Positions 18,766 to 27,866 are shown, numbered from the stretch's first letter. The stretch: DNA of 30,860 bases from a virus (IMGVR_UViG_3300020166_000076:1-30860); one strand, 5' to 3'. Notes: generated by a model from the letters alone, not told the origin. A program made the numbers and translations.

Positions 18766-19365
18766 ATGCCAACTCTAGTACCAATGGTTGTAGACCAATC
18801 TGCTAATGGTGAACGAAGTTATGATATCTTCTCTCGGCTTCTTAAAGAACGTGTTATATTTTTAACTGGTGAAGTCAATGACTACCAAGCAGATTTACTA
18901 TGTGCACAATTTCTATTTTTAGAAAGTGAAAATCCAGAAAAAGATATCCATTTTTATATTAACTCTCCGGGTGGCGCAGTAACCGCTGGTATGGCAATAT
19001 ATGATACTATGCAATTTATTAAGCCAGATGTCAGTACGACTGTAATGGGACAAGCATGTTCTATGGGATCACTATTGGCAACTGCTGGTGCAGCAGGAAA
19101 ACGATATATTTTACCAAATGCCAGGCATATGATTCATCAGCCAAGCGGTGGTGCTGGCGGTCAAGCAACTGATATGGAAATTCAAGTTAAAGAAATCTTA
19201 AAGATGAAAAGGTCACTAACAGAAATTTATGTTAAACATAATAGTGCTAACAAAACACTAGATGATATGCTTGCAGCAATGGAACGTGACAACTTTATGA
19301 ATCCAACTGAAGCTCTTAACTTTGGCTTAGTAGATGAAGTTATTACGCATCGTCCTGAACTTTAA
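18766..19365 (+). CDS. clpP: ATP-dependent Clp protease proteolytic subunit
   Basis: The 199-residue protein is a full ClpP serine peptidase, very close to the bacterial enzyme. Catalytic Ser99 lies in GQACSMGS, His124 in MIHQPSGG, and Asp175 in ERDNFM; the oxyanion and strand region YINSPGG sits at 64-70. ClpP forms a double-heptamer chamber fed by ClpX or ClpA. The protein begins [11 protein letters not shown], which aligns with the mature N-terminus of E. coli ClpP, so there is no propeptide to remove. The ribosome binding site AAGGAA overlaps the stop of the preceding gene. No Clp ATPase gene is in the window, so it presumably works with the host unfoldase or mixes with host ClpP. It is convergent with the GH24-like gene, the stop codons overlapping by four bases. 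Confidence 0.95.
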   Translation: MPTLVPMVVDQSANGERSYDIFSRLLKERVIFLTGEVNDYQADLLCAQFLFLESENPEKDIHFYINSPGGAVTAGMAIYDTMQFIKPDVSTTVMGQACSMGSLLATAGAAGKRYILPNARHMIHQPSGGAGGQATDMEIQVKEILKMKRSLTEIYVKHNSANKTLDDMLAAMERDNFMNPTEALNFGLVDEVITHRPEL

Positions 19366-20003
19366 CTAAATCCAGGCACATAACTCCACATTTTGGCAGT
19401 TTCAATTCTTAAAGCGGCAAGTCGGTCATCGACTCTGCCGTTTTCTCTTTTTATACTTGTTTGTATTTCATCAGTAATATCATACCATTGTCTGTTGTTA
19501 ATGAGTTTAATGATAGGACTATTTTCTATCTCACTTACACCTTCATAATAAAAATAATGAATGAGTGCATCATATTGTGGCTGACCTAATGGTTCATGAA
19601 CAAATTTTTCTAAAACATTACCAATTGCTCTTAATTGTTTCTCAAGTATTAGTTGTGCTGATGCAATTGTTATCTTTGCAGTTTCAATTGAAATACGTTG
19701 AGAAGCAACAGTTATATAACCATATTTAATCTCAACATCTGGAATTTCATAGTTATAGCCTATAATATTTCTGCCATTTATTGTCAGTGACGGAATAGTA
19801 TCCTTTATAATACTATTTTTACTCAAATTAGAAAAAACCAATTGATTTACTGGAAAGGATATTACATTAGTGTAGGATAGGGTATATGTTGGCATTGAAT
19901 TAACGTCATATCCTGTTCCTAAATATGTACCGTATGGAGTAATAACATGCAATGGCAACTGTATATAATTTAAAAGTGATCCTTTTTTCTTATCATAAAT
20001 CAT
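19362..20003 (-). CDS. GH24 lysozyme-like tail protein, probably catalytically degenerate
   Basis: The 213-residue protein starts at ATG 20003, not at the longer frame reaching 20048: AGGAGA sits seven bases upstream of this ATG and the preceding gene stops one base before it. Residues of about 1-90 are beta-rich and unassigned. The C-terminal half resembles GH24 endolysins: [20 protein letters not shown], then [17 protein letters not shown], and finally [15 protein letters not shown], equivalent to the family's QxxFDALxSxxxNxG and GLxxRRxxE elements. The family's catalytic Glu-8-Asp/Cys-5-Thr segment should precede GYNYEI, but I see no fitting Glu or Asp there. It may be a structural pseudo-lysozyme of the hub or spike tip. 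It is last in the gp48-gp53-hub-gp5 cluster, which supports a virion role. Confidence 0.6.
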   Translation of the reverse strand: MIYDKKKGSLLNYIQLPLHVITPYGTYLGTGYDVNSMPTYTLSYTNVISFPVNQLVFSNLSKNSIIKDTIPSLTINGRNIIGYNYEIPDVEIKYGYITVASQRISIETAKITIASAQLILEKQLRAIGNVLEKFVHEPLGQPQYDALIHYFYYEGVSEIENSPIIKLINNRQWYDITDEIQTSIKRENGRVDDRLAALRIETAKMWSYVPGFS

Positions 20004-20004
20004 T

Positions 20005-22317
20005 TTATGCTCTCCTAGTAGGAGGCGAATATTTCCAACCGCCTTCATCTCTTGCCTGTTTCAGCCAACCAGGCGCACTTCTCCAACTATGTGTCTTGCC
20101 CCACATACCCTGATCATTTCTATATGTTGCGATATCAACATGTACGCCAACACCACCCATATATCCCTCTCCTGCACCTACCGCATTTGCTCCAGCAAGA
20201 AAACATTCTCTTGCAAATTTTTTCATAATTCCAGTATCTCTTCGCACTGATAATTTTCCACTTTCTTTGTCAGCCGATGATTTATATAACCAAACATCTG
20301 CAGCAAATCCATTATCGTGACCTGTGCCGCCAGTTCTTCTAGTACCTCTACCCTCCTGATCTTGACCACCAGAAAATATAACTAATTCAACCCCTGTTGC
20401 TTTTGCTGCTGTTTCTAGTATAGAAAATAGTTTTGGTTGAATTGGTTTATTTCGTATCTGCCCAGAGAAGTTAGCCGAGTAAGTTACTGTTCCTGTACCA
20501 CCAGCCACTTGTTCCTCTATACTTTGATCATTAATTTGTTGTTGTTCGGCTGTAGAATCTGCAGAATTTGCGCCTGCACTATTTAAATTAGGCTTCGTAG
20601 CAGGTATTTGTCCGCCATTTGCACTTCCAGTTGCACCTGAACCCGAACTTGTATTAGCAGGAGCAGGTTTTCTACGCATCATTGGTTCATGCGATACCAT
20701 AGTTGACATGATACTTTCATCTATTTTAGAACTTTCTAGGTTTTGTATATCATTGTGTGACACTGTACTAAGTCCAGGTGATTTTGCTGCTTGTGGTCCA
20801 TTCAAATGTAGAATACCTCCCGTCGAAACATACATATTACTTCCTACTTTTATATGATTACTGCCAGCACTATCATAAAACTGCGAACCTTCACTTTTTA
20901 TATGTGTTTGATTTCCACTGTTAACAGCAAAATTATTACCAGATTTTATGTTTATTTTTTCGCCTGATTCTATATTAATATTTTGGTCTGCGCGTAAGTT
21001 GAAATCCTTTTCCGTGCGCATACTTAATGATCCTTGTGCATATATCATTACTTCGCCAGACGGTCCAATTTCTATAAATCCTGACCCCGTACTATTAACC
21101 ATATAGATTAAATCATTTGTTCCATCTAATATAATACTTGCACCTGAACCTGTTTGTAATCTTATTTGATTAGGATGAATAAATCCATCATCATCAACAC
21201 TGCCATCATCCATAGTAAGTGCGGTTGAACCGGGAGTTTTAATACCATATACAGTATTAGGTTTTGGGTTATCATAATTTGCATTTCTCAAAGGCGAAGC
21301 AGTTGTTTGTCCTCTAACACTATCGGAATAAATTCCTTGAGCCGCAAGATTTATATTTCTAGGATGATTTTCTGGTATTTGATCAAAAGTTCGGGTATCA
21401 GAATTTACATCATTATTTGCAGAATTTGCCTGATTTCTACCTGTTTTCACTTCGTCTTCCGGTTTTTCACCTCCTGGAATAACGGGTATTTGTCCTGAAC
21501 CCTTACTATCACTAGTCGAACTAATACTTGATCTTTTATTTACCTCTGCCGCCACCTGTTCTGCACCTTTACTATTACTAGTCGAACTGGTACTAGATGG
21601 CGATTTTGTTTCTATTCCTGCTATTGGTCCTTGTGCATAGGCAAGATCATTATAGTATGCTTCTGATTTAACAACTTCTTCAGTAACTGGAACAACAGAA
21701 ACTTGATTTGCGCCTTTACTATCACTTGTTGAACTATTGGAAGATAATCCACTGTCATTTTTATCGGTAGCAACATCCCATGTACGTTGATCCATACTAA
21801 CATTTTCAGGTGCGTTATCATCATATGATATAACATCACGTTGTGCGGCAGTGAGTTCCGTGGGATTAATTTTTCCACTAGGCTTGTCTTTAAAAACGCC
21901 CTCGCCTTGTCCAGTTCCATCTACTTTTGCTTGTCCCGATGTACCACCTGCTGCAATATCAGGTACTTCTTGTGCCACCGCAAACCAGTATCCTTCACTT
22001 AATTCTCCATTATCAGCAAAGAATACTAGAATCGTAACTCCTATACTTGGAGGTACTGCATGGAATCCATAACTACCAGATGAATTAGAACCGCCAAATG
22101 GAGATGCATATTGAAAAAACACAGGTCTTTCTTTATTTCCACCCAATTTAGGAACATAAGCAGCAATTCTACCTCTGCCTTCCGGATCTGGCTTTCCTGC
22201 AACGGTTATTGCATGGTATATACCGCTTTGAATATTATTCATCACGGGACTTAAATTAGAAAGATTGTCCTTCTTTAAAGCACCTGATAAATCGTTTTTG
22301 TTGTCATCGCTATACAT
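20005..22317 (-). CDS. 5: gp5-like baseplate spike with C-terminal M15-type peptidase domain
   Basis: The 770-residue protein has three parts. Residues of about 30-120 form the OB-fold of gp5/VgrG spikes (GIYHAITVAGKPDPEGRGRI and following). Residues of about 355-510 form a beta-helix stalk with short repeating strands (NLRADQNINIESGEKINIKS), as in the gp5 needle. The C-terminal part, from about 610, carries the zinc-peptidase signature HDNGFAAD (H667, D674) and GVHVDIA (H726, D728), matching HxxGxAxD plus HxD of M15 D-Ala-D-Ala peptidases. T4 gp5 instead has a lysozyme between OB fold and helix. Between them a Ser/Gly-rich linker contains three SSTSxSKG repeats. The spike pierces the outer membrane and the peptidase would open the cell wall. 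The catalytic role is inferred from the motifs. Confidence 0.8.
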   Translation of the reverse strand: MYSDDNKNDLSGALKKDNLSNLSPVMNNIQSGIYHAITVAGKPDPEGRGRIAAYVPKLGGNKERPVFFQYASPFGGSNSSGSYGFHAVPPSIGVTILVFFADNGELSEGYWFAVAQEVPDIAAGGTSGQAKVDGTGQGEGVFKDKPSGKINPTELTAAQRDVISYDDNAPENVSMDQRTWDVATDKNDSGLSSNSSTSDSKGANQVSVVPVTEEVVKSEAYYNDLAYAQGPIAGIETKSPSSTSSTSNSKGAEQVAAEVNKRSSISSTSDSKGSGQIPVIPGGEKPEDEVKTGRNQANSANNDVNSDTRTFDQIPENHPRNINLAAQGIYSDSVRGQTTASPLRNANYDNPKPNTVYGIKTPGSTALTMDDGSVDDDGFIHPNQIRLQTGSGASIILDGTNDLIYMVNSTGSGFIEIGPSGEVMIYAQGSLSMRTEKDFNLRADQNINIESGEKINIKSGNNFAVNSGNQTHIKSEGSQFYDSAGSNHIKVGSNMYVSTGGILHLNGPQAAKSPGLSTVSHNDIQNLESSKIDESIMSTMVSHEPMMRRKPAPANTSSGSGATGSANGGQIPATKPNLNSAGANSADSTAEQQQINDQSIEEQVAGGTGTVTYSANFSGQIRNKPIQPKLFSILETAAKATGVELVIFSGGQDQEGRGTRRTGGTGHDNGFAADVWLYKSSADKESGKLSVRRDTGIMKKFARECFLAGANAVGAGEGYMGGVGVHVDIATYRNDQGMWGKTHSWRSAPGWLKQARDEGGWKYSPPTRRA
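21487..21741 (-). repeat. three SSTSxSKG linker repeats in the gp5-like spike
   Basis: Three copies of a roughly 14-residue unit occur in the linker of the spike protein: SNSSTSDSKGANQV at about residues 193-206, SSTSSTSNSKGAEQV at 241-255 and SSISSTSDSKGSGQI at 263-277. The DNA copies (21700-21741, 21553-21597, 21487-21531) are similar but not identical. They sit between the OB fold and the beta-helix, where T4 gp5 carries its lysozyme. Confidence 0.75.
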
Positions 22318-22319
22318 TT

Positions 22320-22397
22320 TTACTCTTCGCCTTCAATAATTATAAACGGGTTAATACGAATTCTCATTTTCGTCTTTGTGTTTTTATTTTCTAACAT
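22320..22397 (-). CDS. possible 25-codon micro-ORF upstream of the spike gene
   Basis: In the 137-base gap 22318-22454 an ATG at 22397 opens a frame of 25 codons (MLENKNTKTKMRIRINPFII, then IEGEE) ending two bases before the spike ATG. Basic in its first half and hydrophobic in its second. Only a weak GAAAG lies upstream. It may be a leader peptide, or nothing. The gap also holds a direct repeat TTCTAACATTT at 22389-22399 and 22408-22418; I found no late octamer in it. Confidence 0.2.
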   Translation of the reverse strand: MLENKNTKTKMRIRINPFIIIEGEE

Positions 22398-22454
22398 TTA
22401 TTTTACTTTCTAACATTTGATGTCATACCTTATATAATAAAGAAATATTACTTA

Positions 22455-25400
22455 TTATTCCGCTTTTATCCAGCGGAATCCATTCCAATCTGATCCGAAT
22501 GTTTTATTATAATAATCAATCATAGTTTTTGATGCCGTATTGGTTACGAGATCGCTTTCAATTAAACTTTTTTCAAGCGCAGAGCCTGCATATATTTTCT
22601 GGTTTCCTACCATACTAAAAAATCTAGAATCTTTATAGACACGGGTGGGAGACTCTGCAAGTGGCTGTGTTGGATCAGTGATTATAAATTCTTTCCATGT
22701 CTCGTAATCAGTCGCACTCTGAGTCCTAGTCCCAATTAAGGGATAACTATCAGCAATTTTTTGTTTTGTGCTTTCTAGAAACTGTCTTGTAAGAATAGTT
22801 GTTGACGATGTATCTACAACATCTCCTTCTAATACATTTGGCGAAAAGGGTATATTATATACAGATGCAAGATCAGTATTAGTAAATCCGGTAACCACAG
22901 TAACTGAATCACCATTCGGCGTAACTGCTTTTGTAATTGTCATACCATCACTAGTAAACAGATTCTTCATTACTGCATTTGCAGATTCATACTGTGCAAG
23001 ATGTTCCTCTGTAAAATCTTCCACTGGTATGTCAGTAATTGCATTAATAGGTAAAACATAACCAGCCGATGGACTGGTAGGCATAGACTCTGAGTCTAGA
23101 TCAACCACAATTGATCCATCTGGATTAACTCTTATTCTTTCAGCAGTAAACTCATTTGGTGAATATGAAAGAGAAGCAACATCATTTTGCGCCCCATACC
23201 TTGTATCTACTAGAACCTGCGCCTCTGTATCATTCCAACTCCATTCACTGTCACCGCCTGATAATCTGTCATTGTATACTCTAATTGATTTGTCCAATTC
23301 ATTATTAATTTTAAGTAGTTTCGCCTCATTCCGAATGGGATCCAATTGTGCAACTTCATCAATTTCATCATATGCATCACTCAAATTATTATAATGTCTT
23401 TTTTCATCCACTGACAAATCATTGTAACTGCCACCTACTTCTGCAATCATCTGGGTTTGTGCGTCTTGTATTCTCGCTTGCATTATTGCTTCTCTAGGTG
23501 TTTTCATTGGAGTATTGATAATTTTTTCTGCGGTCACGGGCGGATCGGCAGGAAGTGTTGACACAGTGTACGGATTATCTATTTCGTTTAATAGTTTTAC
23601 TTGATCAGGAGGAAGCGTATCTAAATATTTTCTTACCTTTATTCCATTACGAGTGTCTGCTACCTCTTTATATCCATCAACTACATCATCTGGTAAATCC
23701 AGAGATTCTAATTGTTCTATATTATAATCAACTACGGGAGGTCTAGGATCAGTATATACTTCAGTAGATTCTATTGGTAATAAGCCTCCTAACATTAAAT
23801 TAGAAGTTTCTATACGAAGTGAAGATGGTATATCGGCATTGGGAGACATATCAACCGTTGGAGTCATTAAAGTTTTAGTTGGTGTTTCGATTAATTCATC
23901 GACACTTAAAGAATTCATACCTTCAATTGTCTGTATTTCAGTCATAATATTTGAAACGTCAACGTCACTAATATTATTAGGTGGTATTACTTCAGTTGTA
24001 TTATCTGCATATACTTTTGTGTTTAAAAATGCCACTAATTCAGGTGAAACTATTTCTCCATTATCTACTTGTTGTTGTAAAAAATCACTTGCATCTTCTG
24101 TGTTTCCATATTTATTTCTTATATCATTCTTAATTTTTTCAACTGCCGTGGCCGCTTCTGGTGATCCAAATGCTGCAGCCATTTCTGCTTCATTCATCAG
24201 TGCAGCAAGTCTATTCACATCTGATGCATGTGGTGTGGCATATGAGAATATAAAATTATGTGCATCCTTTGCTAAACTTCCATGTATATGTCTGAAAGAA
24301 TTTTTGGCAACTGTTCTAGGATCAATAGCACCATCGCGCCCAAGTGCATCAGTTATATCCGAAGGTATTCCTGCAACATCAGCCAAATCCTGAAATTCAT
24401 TGGGTATTGATGCGACTAGATTATTAGCAACACCTGCAAATTCGCCAAGTGTTTCGTCACCAAAGTTTATATTTCTGAAGGCATTTATGGCACTACCACC
24501 AAATTCACCAAGTGGATCAGAACCGAAGAGTGAATCCCCAAAGGAATTTATACCACTGCCATCAGCACCTGCAAATTCACCAAGTGGATCAGAACCGAAG
24601 GATGAATCTCCAAAGGGATTTATGCCATTACTGCCGCCGGGTCCATTGCCGGATCCACCAATAACATTATTTCCTCCACCTGTTTCAACACGTTTAAAAT
24701 TATCTGGTATAGGCAGGCGTACACAGTTTAATTGTTGAGTGAATTGTCCTTGTGCAAATGTATTAATAACACTCTTTACAGAATACAAAAATATATCCAA
24801 ATTATCAATTTTTATATTATCAAAATCATCTACTCCATCTGCTTTATTAACTACCAACAATAAATAATTTGTTCCGTTGACATTTGTAACGATAGATTTA
24901 TGTGCGTCCGATGTGTTATCCTTGCCAACTATTTGTTTTTTTACATCTTCAGTTATATAAAATTCCATCCAAAAAGGATCACCTTTAATAGTCATAGATA
25001 GATTTGCCATACTTAAATCACCATTCAATGATTCAAATAATTTACTTCTTGCAAGTTCTATATTTTCCAAGTCAGTAGATTTAAACGTTGATACTGATTT
25101 TTTCCCTCTCATCATTGGTATTATATTATTCATAAAATTAATACTGTTTAATTGCATTGCATCCATTAAGTCGGAAAATTCTGCATCTGTTAATTTTTTA
25201 AAAATATCACCATCTTCTTTTAATTCTTCTGCCAATACAAGTCCTGTAGGATCACCCAATAATTTTGCACGTGTACTTGCATTGTTAGAATTAAATCCCG
25301 CAAAACGCCCTGCGAGACTTGCTCCAACTTGTTCTGCAATCGTTCTATCGTCCGAACCTATTTTAAGTGTTAAATCACTTATTGATGATGCTGTTTCACT

Positions 25401-27866
25401 TAATTCGTCAGAAATATTATTAATATCGTCTTCTAATTTAGATATTTTTTGTAATAGTGGTTCACCTGTTTCTAAATTTTTGACAAATTCTGTAATGTTA
25501 ATGCCGTGTCGATTTGCAGCAACTTGAATGTCAGCCAGACTCTCTGCCTTGCCCAATTCGTCAAAGAATTTGTCTTTTGATTCTGGATTTGTAGATTGTA
25601 TATCGCCTTCGTTATCTGGATCGTTTAAGTCAGCCATTAATCCAGAAAATTCAGACTTCGCTTGTTCCTGTTTTAATTTTTGTAATTCTTCTTGCTTCTG
25701 TTGTTGTGTAGTACTAAGTTCCGTTTTCTTTTTATTAAAATCATCTAAGGAAGAAACTGTTTTATTAAAGTTTTCTAACTGCTTACTTTCTAATATATTA
25801 TCTAATTGCATTCCAGCCGGTAAAAATTTATTCCAAGAAAATTCATTTCCTGGTGGAGAATAACTTTTAGTAAGTTGCTTATCTAGTGATATAGTTAAAT
25901 CTAATATCTGATCATTTAGTCCAGTATAATAATAATTATATAATTTTCTACATCTACCTGTCTGAAAAATTTCATCTAGTATTTTATTTGTAGATGATAT
26001 TTTTGCAGTTTGGTCAGTGACATTTTGAACTACTATCTCTTTATGCATGGATATATTATAAACAGTATGATGTGACATTATATTTGTGATTGGATTATGC
26101 TTCTTCTGTATTATTTCTGGAGAAATTCTAACAACCTTAGAAAAACCATCAATTGATGCAGTTAACTCTTGTCTTATCTGTACATTCTGAATCAGAATAT
26201 CATATATCAGATCAATGATACTTACTCCTATAGGAACTTGTCCTATTTGTTCAGAAACATTAAACTTGGTTTTGCTTTTTTTACTAACATTATTACTCGC
26301 CGCACTTTTATTAGCAATAGGTCCATTCATTGGAGTACTTGAATACTCATCTTTAAAATCAGATTCGAGTTTTATTTCATAAGTATTAACGAAATCTGAT
26401 TGTTCTGAACTAAAACTAGTAGCAGCCCGGGCAGATGTATTCAATTCATCGTTAAAATTATTAAGTGTTTCCTGTAATGTATCTCCTATTACAAAATTAA
26501 AGTCTATTTTAGTAGTATTTACTCCATGACTCACAGATGCATAATTCGAAACTGTTCCACTAATAGTGGTTGTAGTACCGGTTTCATCTGTTGTCGTATT
26601 CAAATCAATAAATTTATCAATTCGAAATGGTATAACTTTAACAGTTGGTAATTTTAGTATATTGGTTGGATTATCATAACTGTATCCATTATATGTAACT
26701 TTAATAAAGAAGGTAGCCGTATTAATATTTACATATTCCATCAAATTTGCAGCAGAATTCAATGTATCATTTAAATCACTATCACCAATTTGTGTTATAT
26801 CAAATTGTAATCCCTTATCTATTCCTACCATTTTTGCAGCACTACCATAACCAGTTCCTAAATTTTCGACAACTAAGTTATCAATATTAAATTCTGTTGT
26901 TACTGCTGATTGTGCAATTATTAATTTAGGAATTGTTTGTTCTGGCCATTCTCCTCTTATAGTCTTTTCAAACTCTATGTCTTTAAACTGTAAGAAATTT
27001 TGAGCGTCATCTTTTGGAATAATAAAAAATTCTATATTATAAGTATAATTTTCATAGTTGTCTAGTTCATTTTCATAATACATTCCCGCTTGTTCTGTTT
27101 GCTGTAGAACTTCTTTCATATTTCCTAAACTCGAACTTGAGAAATTTGAATTACTATTTGAACCGTTAAATGTGACATCTGATACATCATCACCAACTAT
27201 CGATCCGTCAGTTTCATCATTCGCCACTGTGAATGGAGAATTTGCTTTAGCGGCATCAAATCGTTCTTGTGCATCAGCCCTATCTCTAGAAGATGCATTA
27301 GGATCTGCATTTGCTTCATCTAAATTTTTTCTTGCTCTTTTAAACTCAGTTAATGCTTTTTGTTCTTCAGAGGTTAAAGTTCGTCTTGATTCAGAATCTG
27401 CAGCGCCGACATCTTTTGGAGGAAACGTTGTTTGGCCCTCACCTTTTGCTAGACTAATTCCTTTTTTAAGTGATGGTCTAAAGTGGTCTAGAGATTCATT
27501 ACCACCTTCATGTTGTATAATTGCACCTACTAATTTTTCAGTAATTGCTGGATTTGCTGATAGATCAATATCTTGATCAGGACTAACTCCCAACTTTTTG
27601 GCAACTGCATTTACATATGCAGTTGTATTATTTTCATTAGGGGGCGCCCACTTATTAATAATTTCACGAACTGATCTTCTATTATAACCATTGTCAGATC
27701 CCGGTCTATTATATTTGTATAGTAATTTTGTCATCGCTCGGACACCCATTTCTGGAGATCCAAAAGTTACAAATGACTGGTCAGTACCCTTAACCGAACC
27801 ATTCCAGTTAGAGCCTCCATGTCTAATATTACCAGGATTATTATTTCTTACATTACGCGGTGCCAT
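22455..27866 (-). CDS. large baseplate hub/tail protein with N-terminal P5-type muralytic domain
   Basis: The 1803-residue protein begins with VRNNNPGNIRHGG and continues with FVTFGSPEMGVRAM, then IINKWAPPNENNTTAYV and a LGVSP segment (residues of about 4-105). This is the signature of 'structural protein P5'-type virion muralytic domains, presumed transglycosylase-like. A charged linker follows. Residues of about 265-500 form beta-rich hub-like sequence (YTYNIEFFIIPKDDAQNF; VTTEFNIDNLVVENL). Coiled-coil segments lie near 705-745 and 803-840, then three glycine-rich repeats at 1082-1149, then a long region of unknown fold. The gene lies between gp53 and the spike, two bases after gp53. Position and size suggest a hub protein doing the job of T4 gp27 with extra modules. 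That equivalence is not proven; only the N-terminal domain is recognised with confidence. Confidence 0.7.
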   Translation of the reverse strand: MAPRNVRNNNPGNIRHGGSNWNGSVKGTDQSFVTFGSPEMGVRAMTKLLYKYNRPGSDNGYNRRSVREIINKWAPPNENNTTAYVNAVAKKLGVSPDQDIDLSANPAITEKLVGAIIQHEGGNESLDHFRPSLKKGISLAKGEGQTTFPPKDVGAADSESRRTLTSEEQKALTEFKRARKNLDEANADPNASSRDRADAQERFDAAKANSPFTVANDETDGSIVGDDVSDVTFNGSNSNSNFSSSSLGNMKEVLQQTEQAGMYYENELDNYENYTYNIEFFIIPKDDAQNFLQFKDIEFEKTIRGEWPEQTIPKLIIAQSAVTTEFNIDNLVVENLGTGYGSAAKMVGIDKGLQFDITQIGDSDLNDTLNSAANLMEYVNINTATFFIKVTYNGYSYDNPTNILKLPTVKVIPFRIDKFIDLNTTTDETGTTTTISGTVSNYASVSHGVNTTKIDFNFVIGDTLQETLNNFNDELNTSARAATSFSSEQSDFVNTYEIKLESDFKDEYSSTPMNGPIANKSAASNNVSKKSKTKFNVSEQIGQVPIGVSIIDLIYDILIQNVQIRQELTASIDGFSKVVRISPEIIQKKHNPITNIMSHHTVYNISMHKEIVVQNVTDQTAKISSTNKILDEIFQTGRCRKLYNYYYTGLNDQILDLTISLDKQLTKSYSPPGNEFSWNKFLPAGMQLDNILESKQLENFNKTVSSLDDFNKKKTELSTTQQQKQEELQKLKQEQAKSEFSGLMADLNDPDNEGDIQSTNPESKDKFFDELGKAESLADIQVAANRHGINITEFVKNLETGEPLLQKISKLEDDINNISDELSETASSISDLTLKIGSDDRTIAEQVGASLAGRFAGFNSNNASTRAKLLGDPTGLVLAEELKEDGDIFKKLTDAEFSDLMDAMQLNSINFMNNIIPMMRGKKSVSTFKSTDLENIELARSKLFESLNGDLSMANLSMTIKGDPFWMEFYITEDVKKQIVGKDNTSDAHKSIVTNVNGTNYLLLVVNKADGVDDFDNIKIDNLDIFLYSVKSVINTFAQGQFTQQLNCVRLPIPDNFKRVETGGGNNVIGGSGNGPGGSNGINPFGDSSFGSDPLGEFAGADGSGINSFGDSLFGSDPLGEFGGSAINAFRNINFGDETLGEFAGVANNLVASIPNEFQDLADVAGIPSDITDALGRDGAIDPRTVAKNSFRHIHGSLAKDAHNFIFSYATPHASDVNRLAALMNEAEMAAAFGSPEAATAVEKIKNDIRNKYGNTEDASDFLQQQVDNGEIVSPELVAFLNTKVYADNTTEVIPPNNISDVDVSNIMTEIQTIEGMNSLSVDELIETPTKTLMTPTVDMSPNADIPSSLRIETSNLMLGGLLPIESTEVYTDPRPPVVDYNIEQLESLDLPDDVVDGYKEVADTRNGIKVRKYLDTLPPDQVKLLNEIDNPYTVSTLPADPPVTAEKIINTPMKTPREAIMQARIQDAQTQMIAEVGGSYNDLSVDEKRHYNNLSDAYDEIDEVAQLDPIRNEAKLLKINNELDKSIRVYNDRLSGGDSEWSWNDTEAQVLVDTRYGAQNDVASLSYSPNEFTAERIRVNPDGSIVVDLDSESMPTSPSAGYVLPINAITDIPVEDFTEEHLAQYESANAVMKNLFTSDGMTITKAVTPNGDSVTVVTGFTNTDLASVYNIPFSPNVLEGDVVDTSSTTILTRQFLESTKQKIADSYPLIGTRTQSATDYETWKEFIITDPTQPLAESPTRVYKDSRFFSMVGNQKIYAGSALEKSLIESDLVTNTASKTMIDYYNKTFGSDWNGFRWIKAE
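24420..24623 (-). repeat. three glycine-rich repeats in the hub protein
   Basis: Three consecutive units of 24, 21 and 23 residues (about 1082-1149 of the hub protein) begin INPFGDSSFGSDPLGEF, INSFGDSLFGSDPLGEF and INAFRNINFGDETLGEF. The first two are close at DNA level, sharing long stretches including TCACCAAGTGGATCAGAACC on the plus strand, so they arose by recent tandem duplication; the third is older. Confidence 0.85.

Noticed and set aside
20004-20048. A longer start for the GH24-like protein at 20048
   Set aside because: It would overlap the spike C-terminus by over 40 bases, while ATG 20003 has AGGAGA at proper spacing directly after the spike stop.
23839-24393. A 184-codon plus-strand frame opposite the hub gene
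   Set aside because: Antisense shadow of the hub protein; Cys/Ser/Ala-biased translation and no promoter or ribosome binding site.
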